Shown: positions 1-6,595 of the stretch, piece by piece | Numbering within the stretch: the stretch's first letter is position 1 | Layout: each line of letters begins with the position of its first letter | Assembly: GCA_965657825.1 (NCBI GenBank) | Contig: CBFHQG010000024.1 | Coordinates: 1 to 26,524, forward strand | Length of the DNA stretch: 26,524 bases | Reading direction: 5' to 3' | DNA from: M55B157 sp965657825 | Lineage (GTDB): Bacteria; Actinomycetota; Actinomycetes; S36-B12 | Position numbers and translations under genes: made by a program | Notes under the pieces: generated by a model | What the model saw: only the letters and a program-made list of their open reading frames with translations | Database searches by the model: none | What the model was told of the DNA's origin: nothing

Positions 1-83
1 CCCGATCCGGCACCGGCAACGATCAGCAACGGGGCTCCGCGATGCTCGACTGCTGCCTTCTGGGCTGGATTGAGTTCGAGCAC
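1..83 (-). CDS. UvrD/PcrA-type DNA helicase, N-terminal fragment
   Basis: Reading the minus strand from a GTG at 81-83 gives about 27 residues that run off the left edge. They begin MLELNPAQKAAVEH and end with VAGAGSG, which is the Q-motif region followed by the start of the Walker A loop of superfamily 1 helicases (UvrD, PcrA, Rep). Enzymes of this family unwind DNA with ATP during repair and restart of replication. No ATG lies in frame between the preceding stop and this GTG, and no strong ribosome site is visible, so the start is tentative. The gene lies 64 bases downstream of the secreted peptidase gene on the same strand. The fragment is too short to separate PcrA from other UvrD-like proteins. 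Confidence 0.8.
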   Translation of the reverse strand, partial: MLELNPAQKAAVEHRGAPLLIVAGAGS

Positions 84-147
84 CCGTCGATCGTACGGGC
101 CGGGCCTGACGTTCCCGGCGCAGGCTGATGCTGCGGAGTCGGTGCTG

Positions 148-2061
148 CTAGCGGAGGTAGGCGATGATCCTCGCGCTGACCTCGACGTCCCCACCGACGA
201 TCTCCCGCAGGATCAGCCCTGAGTCGCTGAGGGGCACCACGATCAGGGAGGACTGGGTCGACTTGCGGCCGATCCGCAGGGTGGTGGGTGCTTTCGTGCC
301 CGACCAGTAGGTGATGGTGGCGGACTTCTTCGGGGTTCGGGCGTCGACCTGCAGGAGCACCCCCACGGAGCCGAGCGCATCGCGCATCACGCGGCGCAGC
401 GCTGTGCGACGCCCGTCGATCTGGGTGGGGGCGACCGGCACGACGAGGGCGCCGGCTTCCGTCGTGGGCACTGCCGCGGCCTGAACGCTGACCCGAACCT
501 GGATCGCTCCGCGACCTCGGTTGACCAGGACGACGTTGCCCTCATCATCCAGACCGGTGAGGACGGTTTGTGTGGAGACGTCGGAACGGCGATACGACAG
601 CACCGGGGTCGCCGCCGTGCGCTTGCTCCCCGCCTCACGCACCACGAGGGAACCGTTCTTCTCGGCGGCGTCGATGGTGACGGCGAGCAGGGCGCCGGTC
701 GGTGGCACCCCGTCCGTTCCCACGGAGATGACGCGCTTCTCGCCCGGCCCGAGCACGGTGTCGTCCGCCGAGTCGTAGATCACGGTGTCATCACCGAGCG
801 CCAACCGACCACCGACGACGTCGTCAGGTGTGACGAAGTAGCCGAGGACATCGACGAGCAGGTGGGTGGCGCCGGAGTCGGTGGTGAAGGCGATGGTCCC
901 GTCAGTTCCCACCGGCACCACGGTGACCGTCTCGGTGCGCCCGTTGATGCGGATCGGCGCGATCGAGGCTCCATCGAAGGTCGCCGCGCGCAGGGTCGCC
1001 GGTGAATTGGATCCGACGGAGATCGTCCGCACAGCGACCGCGCGCACCCCCTCCCTGGGCGCCCCCTTCAGTTCGCCGACGGTGAGCGCGACCGGCGCAC
1101 CAGGGCCGCCTGCGGAGTTCTGGGTCAGTCGGCACGCCGCACCGCCGGGCACCCCGAGCCCGGATCGGGTGTCGAGCACTCGGCGGGGGGCGGTGGCGAC
1201 GAAATCCAAACCGTTGCCGGCTGCCAGGGGCTTCGCAGCCGCGGTAGCCCACCGGTTGCAGAACGGCGGCGGTGTCGCGGGGCCGCCCCAGAAACTGGTC
1301 TGACCGGCCGCACCATCCCACGACAGCGAGATGTGGATGTGATTGCGGTGGCAGAAGTTGTCGTAGCCGGGTTCGGGAGTGGAGAAGCAGCCCTTCAACT
1401 CGCTCCAGCCCTGCCGGTAGGACTCCCAGATCCGGTCGTCCCAGCCGATGTACATGACTCCGAGTCGGCGAGCCATCGCGAATTCGTTGCCGTTCTCATC
1501 GGTAGCCAGTAGCCAGTCGATGAATGCCTCCGCCGTCTTGCGTTCGACCTTGACCCGGCGGTTGATCATCCAGTCGAGGGCCCGACCTTCCTTATGCTCA
1601 CTGCGCCCTCCCACAGAGCAGTCGCGCGGGATCCACACGCTGTAGGCCAGGGAACCGTAGGTGGCTTTGATCAGATCGGCGAACGCCTGGGTGCCCTTCT
1701 TCGCCGCCGGATCGCAGATGCCTTGACCCTGGTAGCCGGGCAGCGGATCGACCGCCGTCGGCAACCCCTCGGGCACGGCGGGCACGGGCGGGGGCGGCAC
1801 CGTGGGCTTGTCATCGGTTGGCGTGTCATCGGCCGGCTCGTCATCGGCTGGCTCGTCATCGCCCGGTGTGTCTTCGGAAGGGGCAGCGGGCTGCTCGGAA
1901 ACCGACGCCTCCGGGCGAGGTGCGCGGTCGTTAGGGGCGGCGCCGGCTGATCCCGGGGCGAGCAGCCCCACCCCCAGCGCGAGGGTCACGGCACAGGCGA
2001 ATCCCGTTCCGGCCGCACGCAGGCGCCCGGAACGTCCCCTCATATCGGATGACGTGCCCAT
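148..2061 (-). CDS. Secreted M15-like peptidase with three C-terminal beta modules
   Basis: The 637-residue product starts with a signal peptide; the second Met at residue 7 is an equally good start, and cleavage is likely near residue 41 after GSAGA. An acidic Pro/Asp/Glu linker follows at about 45-100. Residues 105-260 carry S154-E-H156, D163 and H241-I-H243, the SxHxxGxAxD...HxH pattern of zinc D-Ala-D-Ala carboxypeptidases and VanY-like M15 proteins, with several Cys residues that could form disulfides. From residue 285 three modules of about 110-120 residues follow. The first has the RVLDTRSG motif common in actinobacterial surface proteins, while the other two are divergent. The likely role is trimming or binding peptidoglycan outside the cell. 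Catalysis is inferred from motifs only, and the natural substrate is unknown. Confidence 0.8.
   Translation of the reverse strand: MGTSSDMRGRSGRLRAAGTGFACAVTLALGVGLLAPGSAGAAPNDRAPRPEASVSEQPAAPSEDTPGDDEPADDEPADDTPTDDKPTVPPPPVPAVPEGLPTAVDPLPGYQGQGICDPAAKKGTQAFADLIKATYGSLAYSVWIPRDCSVGGRSEHKEGRALDWMINRRVKVERKTAEAFIDWLLATDENGNEFAMARRLGVMYIGWDDRIWESYRQGWSELKGCFSTPEPGYDNFCHRNHIHISLSWDGAAGQTSFWGGPATPPPFCNRWATAAAKPLAAGNGLDFVATAPRRVLDTRSGLGVPGGAACRLTQNSAGGPGAPVALTVGELKGAPREGVRAVAVRTISVGSNSPATLRAATFDGASIAPIRINGRTETVTVVPVGTDGTIAFTTDSGATHLLVDVLGYFVTPDDVVGGRLALGDDTVIYDSADDTVLGPGEKRVISVGTDGVPPTGALLAVTIDAAEKNGSLVVREAGSKRTAATPVLSYRRSDVSTQTVLTGLDDEGNVVLVNRGRGAIQVRVSVQAAAVPTTEAGALVVPVAPTQIDGRRTALRRVMRDALGSVGVLLQVDARTPKKSATITYWSGTKAPTTLRIGRKSTQSSLIVVPLSDSGLILREIVGGDVEVSARIIAYLR
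1811..1870 (-). repeat. Four in-frame 15-base tandem repeats in the peptidase linker
   Basis: Four consecutive 15-base units begin with tcatcg on the plus strand, at 1811, 1826, 1841 and 1856. On the coding strand they encode repeated five-residue blocks of the DDEPA type. The unit length is a multiple of three, so copy changes would keep the frame and only lengthen or shorten the extended linker after the signal peptide. Confidence 0.85.
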
Positions 2062-2289
2062 CGGGAGGACACGCTAGTCGTCGCGGGCCAGGCGATGCCG
2101 GTCGACACCCGGTCCACGTCTGCGATTCCGGCCCGATTCCCAGACCCCTCCTTCAGCCGTGTCCTTGATCCACCTCCCTCCTGTGGCAGCCACACGCGGG
2201 AGCCATCCCCCGAGTGGCGACCATTCAGGGGAGTCCGGCACGAGACGAGCCCGCGTCGCGTCCTGCGCTACCGGGGATACTGGGTCGCC

Positions 2290-3045
2290 ATGACCCCTGC
2301 ATCCGAAACCTCCCCCGCGCTGTCCACCGACCCTGTGCCCGCTGTCGACCGGGCCCTGGTCGTCACCGCCCATCCCGATGACGTCGACTTCGGAGCCGGG
2401 GGCACCGTGGCCCACTGGGTCAGCCAGGGCACCGAGGTCACCTACTGCGTCATCACCGACGGTGATGCAGGCGGATTCGACCCGAACGTCCCCCGGGAGC
2501 AGATCCCGGCGATTCGACGGGCCGAGCAGGTCGCGGCGGGTGCGTGTCTCGGAGTCGACGACGTGCGCTTCCTCGGCTACCGAGACGGGTCGCTCACCGT
2601 CACGATGGGCCTGCGCCGCGACATCAGCCGGGTCATCAGGCAGGTCCGACCGCAGCGCATGCTCATACAATCCCCCGAACGCAATTGGCTGCGCATCCAG
2701 GCGTCACACCCTGATCACCTCGCCTCGGGTGAGGCTGCCCTGTGCGCCATCTATCCCGACGCACGCAACCCCTTCGCGCACACTGAATTACTCAGCGATG
2801 AGGGCCTGGCCGACTGGGTCGTACCCGAGGTGTGGATCATGGCCGGCCCACAGCCCACGCACGCGGTCGACGTCACTGACTTCGTCGAGGCGAAACTCGC
2901 CGCCCTGCGCGCCCACGCCAGTCAGACCGCGCATATGGACGACCTGGAGGCTCGCATTCGCGGGTGGCTCACCAGCACGGCCGAGCACGCCGGGCTCCCC
3001 GCAGGTCACCTCGCCGAGTCTTTCCAGATCGTGCACATCCACTGA
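2290..3045 (+). CDS. PIG-L/LmbE-type zinc-dependent deacetylase
   Basis: The 251-residue product has AHPDD at residues 27-31 and HPDH at 140-143. These supply the two His and one Asp zinc ligands of the PIG-L family, plus the catalytic Asp. Actinobacterial relatives include MshB and Mca of mycothiol metabolism, and other members deacetylate N-acetylglucosamine conjugates; the sequence does not identify the substrate. The frame stays open upstream to 2095, but the ATG at 2290 fits the family length and puts AHPDD close to the N terminus, so it is chosen. A GGGGAT stretch lies about ten bases before it. A GATACT hexamer at 2276-2281 could be a -10 box for a nearly leaderless transcript, but no matching -35 is seen. 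The gene is divergent from the peptidase and convergent with the small membrane protein. Confidence 0.9.
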   Translation: MTPASETSPALSTDPVPAVDRALVVTAHPDDVDFGAGGTVAHWVSQGTEVTYCVITDGDAGGFDPNVPREQIPAIRRAEQVAAGACLGVDDVRFLGYRDGSLTVTMGLRRDISRVIRQVRPQRMLIQSPERNWLRIQASHPDHLASGEAALCAIYPDARNPFAHTELLSDEGLADWVVPEVWIMAGPQPTHAVDVTDFVEAKLAALRAHASQTAHMDDLEARIRGWLTSTAEHAGLPAGHLAESFQIVHIH

Positions 3046-3054
3046 CGGCTGACC

Positions 3055-3072
3055 TTGACCGCGCGGTCGAAG
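3055..3072. terminator. Short palindrome between convergent genes
   Basis: The self-complementary block GACCGCGCGGTC at 3057-3068, extended by imperfect pairing of the flanking TT and AA, lies in the 36 bases between the stop of the deacetylase gene and the stop of the convergent membrane-protein gene. There is no clear T-run, so a role as a two-way terminator is only plausible. Confidence 0.3.
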
Positions 3073-3081
3073 TGCTGCTTT

Positions 3082-3435
3082 CTAGTTCCAGAACACCGCG
3101 AGGATGACGTTCACCAGGGTCAACGCACCGATGAGTCCCCAGAACGCGACCTGGGGGGGTGTACGTCGGCGACCGACGAAGGCCAGGACCGTCACGACCA
3201 GGGTGATACCCAACTTCGTCGCCAGCTTCCAGGTGTTGACCTCACCGTCACCCACAGCCCCCGACTCGAGCATGCCCTGCATGATGATCCCGGTGATCAG
3301 CTGGGTGAGCGCACCGTGCAGCATCGCCGGGTTGACGCCCTTGTCCGAGGAGCGCATCTGCACGAGGAAACCCCCGAGCAGGCTGGCCAGACCGATGAAG
3401 TGCAAGACGACGACGATGTTGTAGACGATGGTCAT
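3082..3435 (-). CDS. Small integral membrane protein with four helices
   Basis: The 117-residue product is almost entirely membrane-embedded. Hydrophobic segments are visible at about 7-26, 37-57, 70-87 and 95-115, with a basic RRR loop before the last one. The first helix contains a conserved-looking LHFIGLASLLGG stretch. It starts at an ATG 38 bases after the stop of guaA on the same strand, so it is probably transcribed with guaA. I do not recognise the family by name; no catalytic motif, charged pore residue or binding motif stands out, and no function is proposed. Confidence 0.75.
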   Translation of the reverse strand: MTIVYNIVVVLHFIGLASLLGGFLVQMRSSDKGVNPAMLHGALTQLITGIIMQGMLESGAVGDGEVNTWKLATKLGITLVVTVLAFVGRRRTPPQVAFWGLIGALTLVNVILAVFWN

Positions 3436-3473
3436 GTGGCCACCCTAACTATTCGACGCTCCACCCGTCGGGA

Positions 3474-5084
3474 TCACTCCCACTCGATGGTGCCGGGCGG
3501 CTTGCTCGTCACATCGAGGACCACCCGGTTGACCTCGGAGACCTCATTGGTGATGCGGGTCGAAATGCGAGCGATGAGATCGTGTGGCAACCGGGACCAA
3601 TCAGCGGTCATCGCATCCTCACTCGACACCGGTCGTAGCACGATGGGATGGCCGTACGTTCGCCCATCGCCCTGCACCCCCACTGAGCGCACATCGGCCA
3701 GCAGTACCACCGGGAATTGCCACACGTCGCGATCGAGACCGCTGGCTGTCAACTCCGCGCGTGCGATGGCATCAGCTGCGCGCAGGATGGCCAGGCGATC
3801 ACGATCGACAGCACCCACGATGCGGATCGCAAGCCCCGGCCCCGGGAAGGGGTGACGCCAGACGATCTCGGCCGGCAGACCCAGCTGCTCCCCCACGGCA
3901 CGCACCTCATCCTTGAACAGGGTGCGCAGGGGCTCCACCAGTTGGAACTGCAGGTCATCGGGCAGGCCGCCCACATTGTGGTGACTCTTGATATTCGCTG
4001 TCCCTGTCCCCCCGCCAGACTCCACGACATCGGGATACAACGTGCCCTGCACGAGGAAGTCCACGCTGCGCCCGGATTCACCCGCCTGCGCCACGATGTC
4101 TCGAGCTGCCTGCTCGAACACGCGGATGAACTCCCGGCCGATGATCTTGCGCTTGGCCTCGGGATCCTCAACCCCCGCCAGAGCGGTGAGGAACCGATCG
4201 GCGGCATCGACCACGACCAGCCGCACATCGGTTGCCGCCACGAAGTCCCGTTCGACCTGCTCGGCTTCTCCTTCGCGCAGTAATCCGTGATCGACGAACA
4301 CGCAGGTCAACTGCTCGCCCACAGCGCGCTGCACGAGCGCGGCAGCCACCGCCGAGTCGACCCCACCGGACAGGCCGCAGATCACCAGACCATCGCCGAC
4401 CTGGTCTCGAATGCGAGCCACCTGCTCATCGATGACCCCCTCCATCGTCCACTCGCGGGCGCACCCGGCGATGTCGTGCAGGAAGCGCTCGAGCATCGTC
4501 TGGCCGTGCACGGTGTGCATCACCTCGGGGTGGAACTGCACCCCGGCGAGACGGCGATCGACGTCTTCGAAGGCAGCGACCGGTGCACCGGCGCTCGATG
4601 CGGTGACCATGAAACCCTCCGGTGCGCGGGTGACCGAGTCACCGTGCGACATCCAGACCGACTGCGTCGCAGGCAGTCCGGCGAAGAGCGTCGATGTCGG
4701 ATCCGTGACCTCGACCGGGGTGCCGCCGTACTCACGCGCACCGGTGCGCTCCACCGTGCCACCGAGGGCCACCGCCATCGCCTGGAACCCGTAGCAGATT
4801 CCGAAGACCGGGATCCCCGCCGCAAACAGGGCGGCATCGATGCCCGGTGCCCCCTCGGCGTAGACGCTCGCCGGTCCCCCGGAGAGAACCACGGCAGCCG
4901 GGCGGAGGGCGATCATCTCGGCGACCGGCATCGTGTGCGGCACGATCTGGGAATAGACCTGCGCCTCGCGCACGCGCCGGGCGATCAACTGCGCGTACTG
5001 GGCACCGAAATCCACGACGAGGACGACCTCGCGGGTCTCCGGAATAGCAGACGACGGCACGGCAGCGAGCGTAGTCGCCCGCAC
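3474..5084 (-). CDS. guaA: GMP synthase (glutamine-hydrolysing)
   Basis: GuaA converts XMP, ATP and glutamine into GMP, the last step of guanine nucleotide synthesis. The class I glutamine amidotransferase domain covers residues 20-205, with the nucleophile C97 in GICYG and H185/E187 in FHPEV. The ATP pyrophosphatase domain begins near residue 225 with the P-loop SGGVDS at 239-244. The dimerisation domain ends in the typical KPPGTIEWE. The length of 536 is slightly long because of an N-terminal extension from the GTG at 5082-5084; another GTG at 5058-5060 would give 528 residues. Neither has a strong ribosome site. It lies 35 bases after the DUF4190-like gene and may be cotranscribed with it. 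The partner enzyme GuaB is encoded at 16182-17696. Confidence 0.97.
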   Translation of the reverse strand: MRATTLAAVPSSAIPETREVVLVVDFGAQYAQLIARRVREAQVYSQIVPHTMPVAEMIALRPAAVVLSGGPASVYAEGAPGIDAALFAAGIPVFGICYGFQAMAVALGGTVERTGAREYGGTPVEVTDPTSTLFAGLPATQSVWMSHGDSVTRAPEGFMVTASSAGAPVAAFEDVDRRLAGVQFHPEVMHTVHGQTMLERFLHDIAGCAREWTMEGVIDEQVARIRDQVGDGLVICGLSGGVDSAVAAALVQRAVGEQLTCVFVDHGLLREGEAEQVERDFVAATDVRLVVVDAADRFLTALAGVEDPEAKRKIIGREFIRVFEQAARDIVAQAGESGRSVDFLVQGTLYPDVVESGGGTGTANIKSHHNVGGLPDDLQFQLVEPLRTLFKDEVRAVGEQLGLPAEIVWRHPFPGPGLAIRIVGAVDRDRLAILRAADAIARAELTASGLDRDVWQFPVVLLADVRSVGVQGDGRTYGHPIVLRPVSSEDAMTADWSRLPHDLIARISTRITNEVSEVNRVVLDVTSKPPGTIEWE

Positions 5085-5119
5085 CGTGCCGTCGTCGATT
5101 GGCTGTGCTGATTCCGCCG

Positions 5120-5470
5120 CTATTGATTGACGACGTTCGGGTCGTTAGCCACCACCGCGACGATCACGATGATGTAGATGATGGTGATGACTCCCCACAG
5201 GATGAGGGAGATGAGGCCGATGATGAATCCGGCTCGCGCCTGTCCGTAGTTCGTGGCGCGACCCTCCTGAGCGTTCTTCATGCCCATCCGGCCGAAGACG
5301 ATGCCGAGGATGCCGCCGATGAACGGGATACAGCCGATGATGCCGAGGATGGACAGGATGAGTGCCGCAGTGCCCATGCCGTTCTGCGGGGCTGCACCGT
5401 AGGGCTGCTGGCCAGGAGGCGGCGGGGTCGGTGGACCCGGCGGCGGAGGCGGAGGTGGTGCTTCGGTCAC
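5120..5470 (-). CDS. DUF4190-like small membrane protein with proline-rich N terminus
   Basis: The 116-residue product starts with a run of prolines and a QQPYG segment (residues 1-31), followed by two long hydrophobic regions at about 33-64 and 79-107. Between them lies the FGRMGMKNAQEG type loop common in DUF4190 proteins, which sit in the cytoplasmic membrane with a disordered Pro-rich cytosolic arm. The start is a GTG at 5468-5470 preceded by GAGGAAGGAAAG, a good ribosome site. It is a paralogue of the next gene upstream, 61 bases away on the same strand. The function of the family is unknown. Confidence 0.85.
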   Translation of the reverse strand: MTEAPPPPPPPGPPTPPPPGQQPYGAAPQNGMGTAALILSILGIIGCIPFIGGILGIVFGRMGMKNAQEGRATNYGQARAGFIIGLISLILWGVITIIYIIVIVAVVANDPNVVNQ

Positions 5471-5531
5471 GATCTTTCCTTCCTCGAAGAGGTGATGGGA
5501 TGGGAAGCCCGAGAGCCGCCCGTCGAGTGGG

Positions 5532-5825
5532 TCAGTTACCGGATATCGCGCCGAAGACTCCAGCGAAGATGCCGATGATGAGCCCGAGTAGACCGAGGAC
5601 TAGGCCGATGATGCCGAGGATGAATCCCGCCTTGGCCATTCCACCGTTATTCGCCGTTCCACGGGCTGCAGCTTCCATACCCTGCTTGCCGAAGATGATG
5701 GCGACGATGGAGAAGATGATCGGGCAGATAACAAGACCGATGATGCCGGTCACCAGAGCAGTGGTGCCCTTGCTGTTGTCGACGGAGTCGGCACCGCCGG
5801 CAGCGGGGGGAGGGGGCATAGCCAT
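5532..5825 (-). CDS. DUF4190-like small membrane protein
   Basis: The 97-residue product has a short Pro/Ala/Gly-rich head (1-20), a hydrophobic pair of helices at about 22-45 and a second hydrophobic region at 64-93, separated by an FGKQGMEAAARG loop. The layout matches its neighbour at 5120-5470, so the two are tandem paralogues. The ATG at 5823-5825 has AAAGGGA seven bases upstream. It is the first gene of the minus-strand run leading into guaA, and it is divergent from the molybdenum hydroxylase operon. No function can be assigned. Confidence 0.85.
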   Translation of the reverse strand: MAMPPPPAAGGADSVDNSKGTTALVTGIIGLVICPIIFSIVAIIFGKQGMEAAARGTANNGGMAKAGFILGIIGLVLGLLGLIIGIFAGVFGAISGN

Positions 5826-6112
5826 GGGAGTCCCTTTCGCGCGAATGTGGACGGCCCCCCTCAGGGAGCGTGGGTCGGGTCCGAACCTATCTGTTCCGGA
5901 CGCTCATGAACGCCGAATTCGAGCATCCGGCGGCGTCGCGTGCGGGGCCAGAGTTCGGTCACCTGGAGACGTGACCGCGGGTAACTCAGGCAAACCGGCC
6001 CCGGGGAGGCCCGAAGTCCCCTAACGTCGGGGCTACACCCCCTGGGTAATCGCGTCTCGGTGGCGCTTCCCTCGGGTGGCGTATCCACATCGGTTGAGAT
6101 TCGGGGAGAGAT
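5826..6112. other. Divergent control region between DUF4190 gene and cox-like operon
   Basis: These 287 bases separate two divergent transcription units. Open frames inside it overlap both flanking starts and look like chance. It holds an inverted repeat at 5956-5977, GC-rich runs of C and G near 5995-6045, and a purine-rich ribosome site ending just before the ATG at 6113. I do not see a convincing -35/-10 pair in either direction. Confidence 0.5.
5956..5977. promoter_or_regulatory. Candidate operator: perfect 7-base inverted repeat
   Basis: CGGTCAC at 5956-5962 and GTGACCG at 5971-5977 are exact reverse complements separated by eight bases. The dyad lies in the shared upstream region of two divergent operons, about 136 bases before coxS. 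Its size suits a dimeric regulator such as a TetR or GntR type, but no such regulator gene is in the window, and chance is not excluded in GC-rich DNA. Confidence 0.35.
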
Positions 6113-6595
6113 ATGACCCACGTACCCATCAGCGTGACCGTCGACGGCACCGTCTATGACGATGAGGTCGAGCCACGAACGCTCCTGGTCCACTGGCTGC
6201 GCGACTCACTCGGGCGCGTCGGCACAGTCGTGGGCTGCGATACCTCTAGCTGCGGCGCCTGCACGGTGCTGCTTGATGGACGCAGCATCAAATCCTGCAG
6301 CGTTCTGGCCGTGCAAGCCAACGGCCATTCGATCACCACGATCCAGGGTCTCGCCGAGGGTGACGGCAACTGGCATCCGGTCCAGACCGCGTTCAAGGAG
6401 TGCCACGGCCTGCAGTGCGGCTACTGCACCCCGGGCATGGTGATGGCGACGGTCGACCTGCTCAACGAGAATCCTGACCCCACGGAGGAAGAGATCCGCG
6501 AGGGACTCCACGGCAATCTGTGCCGCTGCACCGGCTACCACAACATCGTGAAGTCCGTTCAGCACGCGGCCGAAGCGATGGGAGGTGCGAAATGA
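6113..6595 (+). CDS. coxS: Molybdenum hydroxylase small subunit, two [2Fe-2S] clusters
   Basis: The 160-residue product is the iron-sulfur subunit of a xanthine oxidase/CO dehydrogenase family enzyme and passes electrons from the molybdenum site to FAD. The N-terminal plant-ferredoxin-like domain has C42, C47, C50 and C62. The C-terminal helical domain has C102 and C105 in QCGYCTPG and C137 and C139 in LCRCTGY. All eight cluster ligands are present and the length is typical. GGGGAGAG lies just before the ATG, a strong ribosome site. It is the first gene of the operon, and its TGA overlaps the ATG of the large subunit. Confidence 0.95.
   Translation: MTHVPISVTVDGTVYDDEVEPRTLLVHWLRDSLGRVGTVVGCDTSSCGACTVLLDGRSIKSCSVLAVQANGHSITTIQGLAEGDGNWHPVQTAFKECHGLQCGYCTPGMVMATVDLLNENPDPTEEEIREGLHGNLCRCTGYHNIVKSVQHAAEAMGGAK

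Noticed and set aside
2095..2289. Upstream extension of the deacetylase frame by 65 codons
   Set aside because: The added part has no family likeness and would move the AHPDD motif far from the N terminus; the ATG at 2290 gives a normal family length.
3055..3855. A plus-strand open frame of 266 codons across the small membrane protein and the end of guaA
   Set aside because: It crosses two well-supported genes on the other strand and shows low-complexity charged sequence without a ribosome site.
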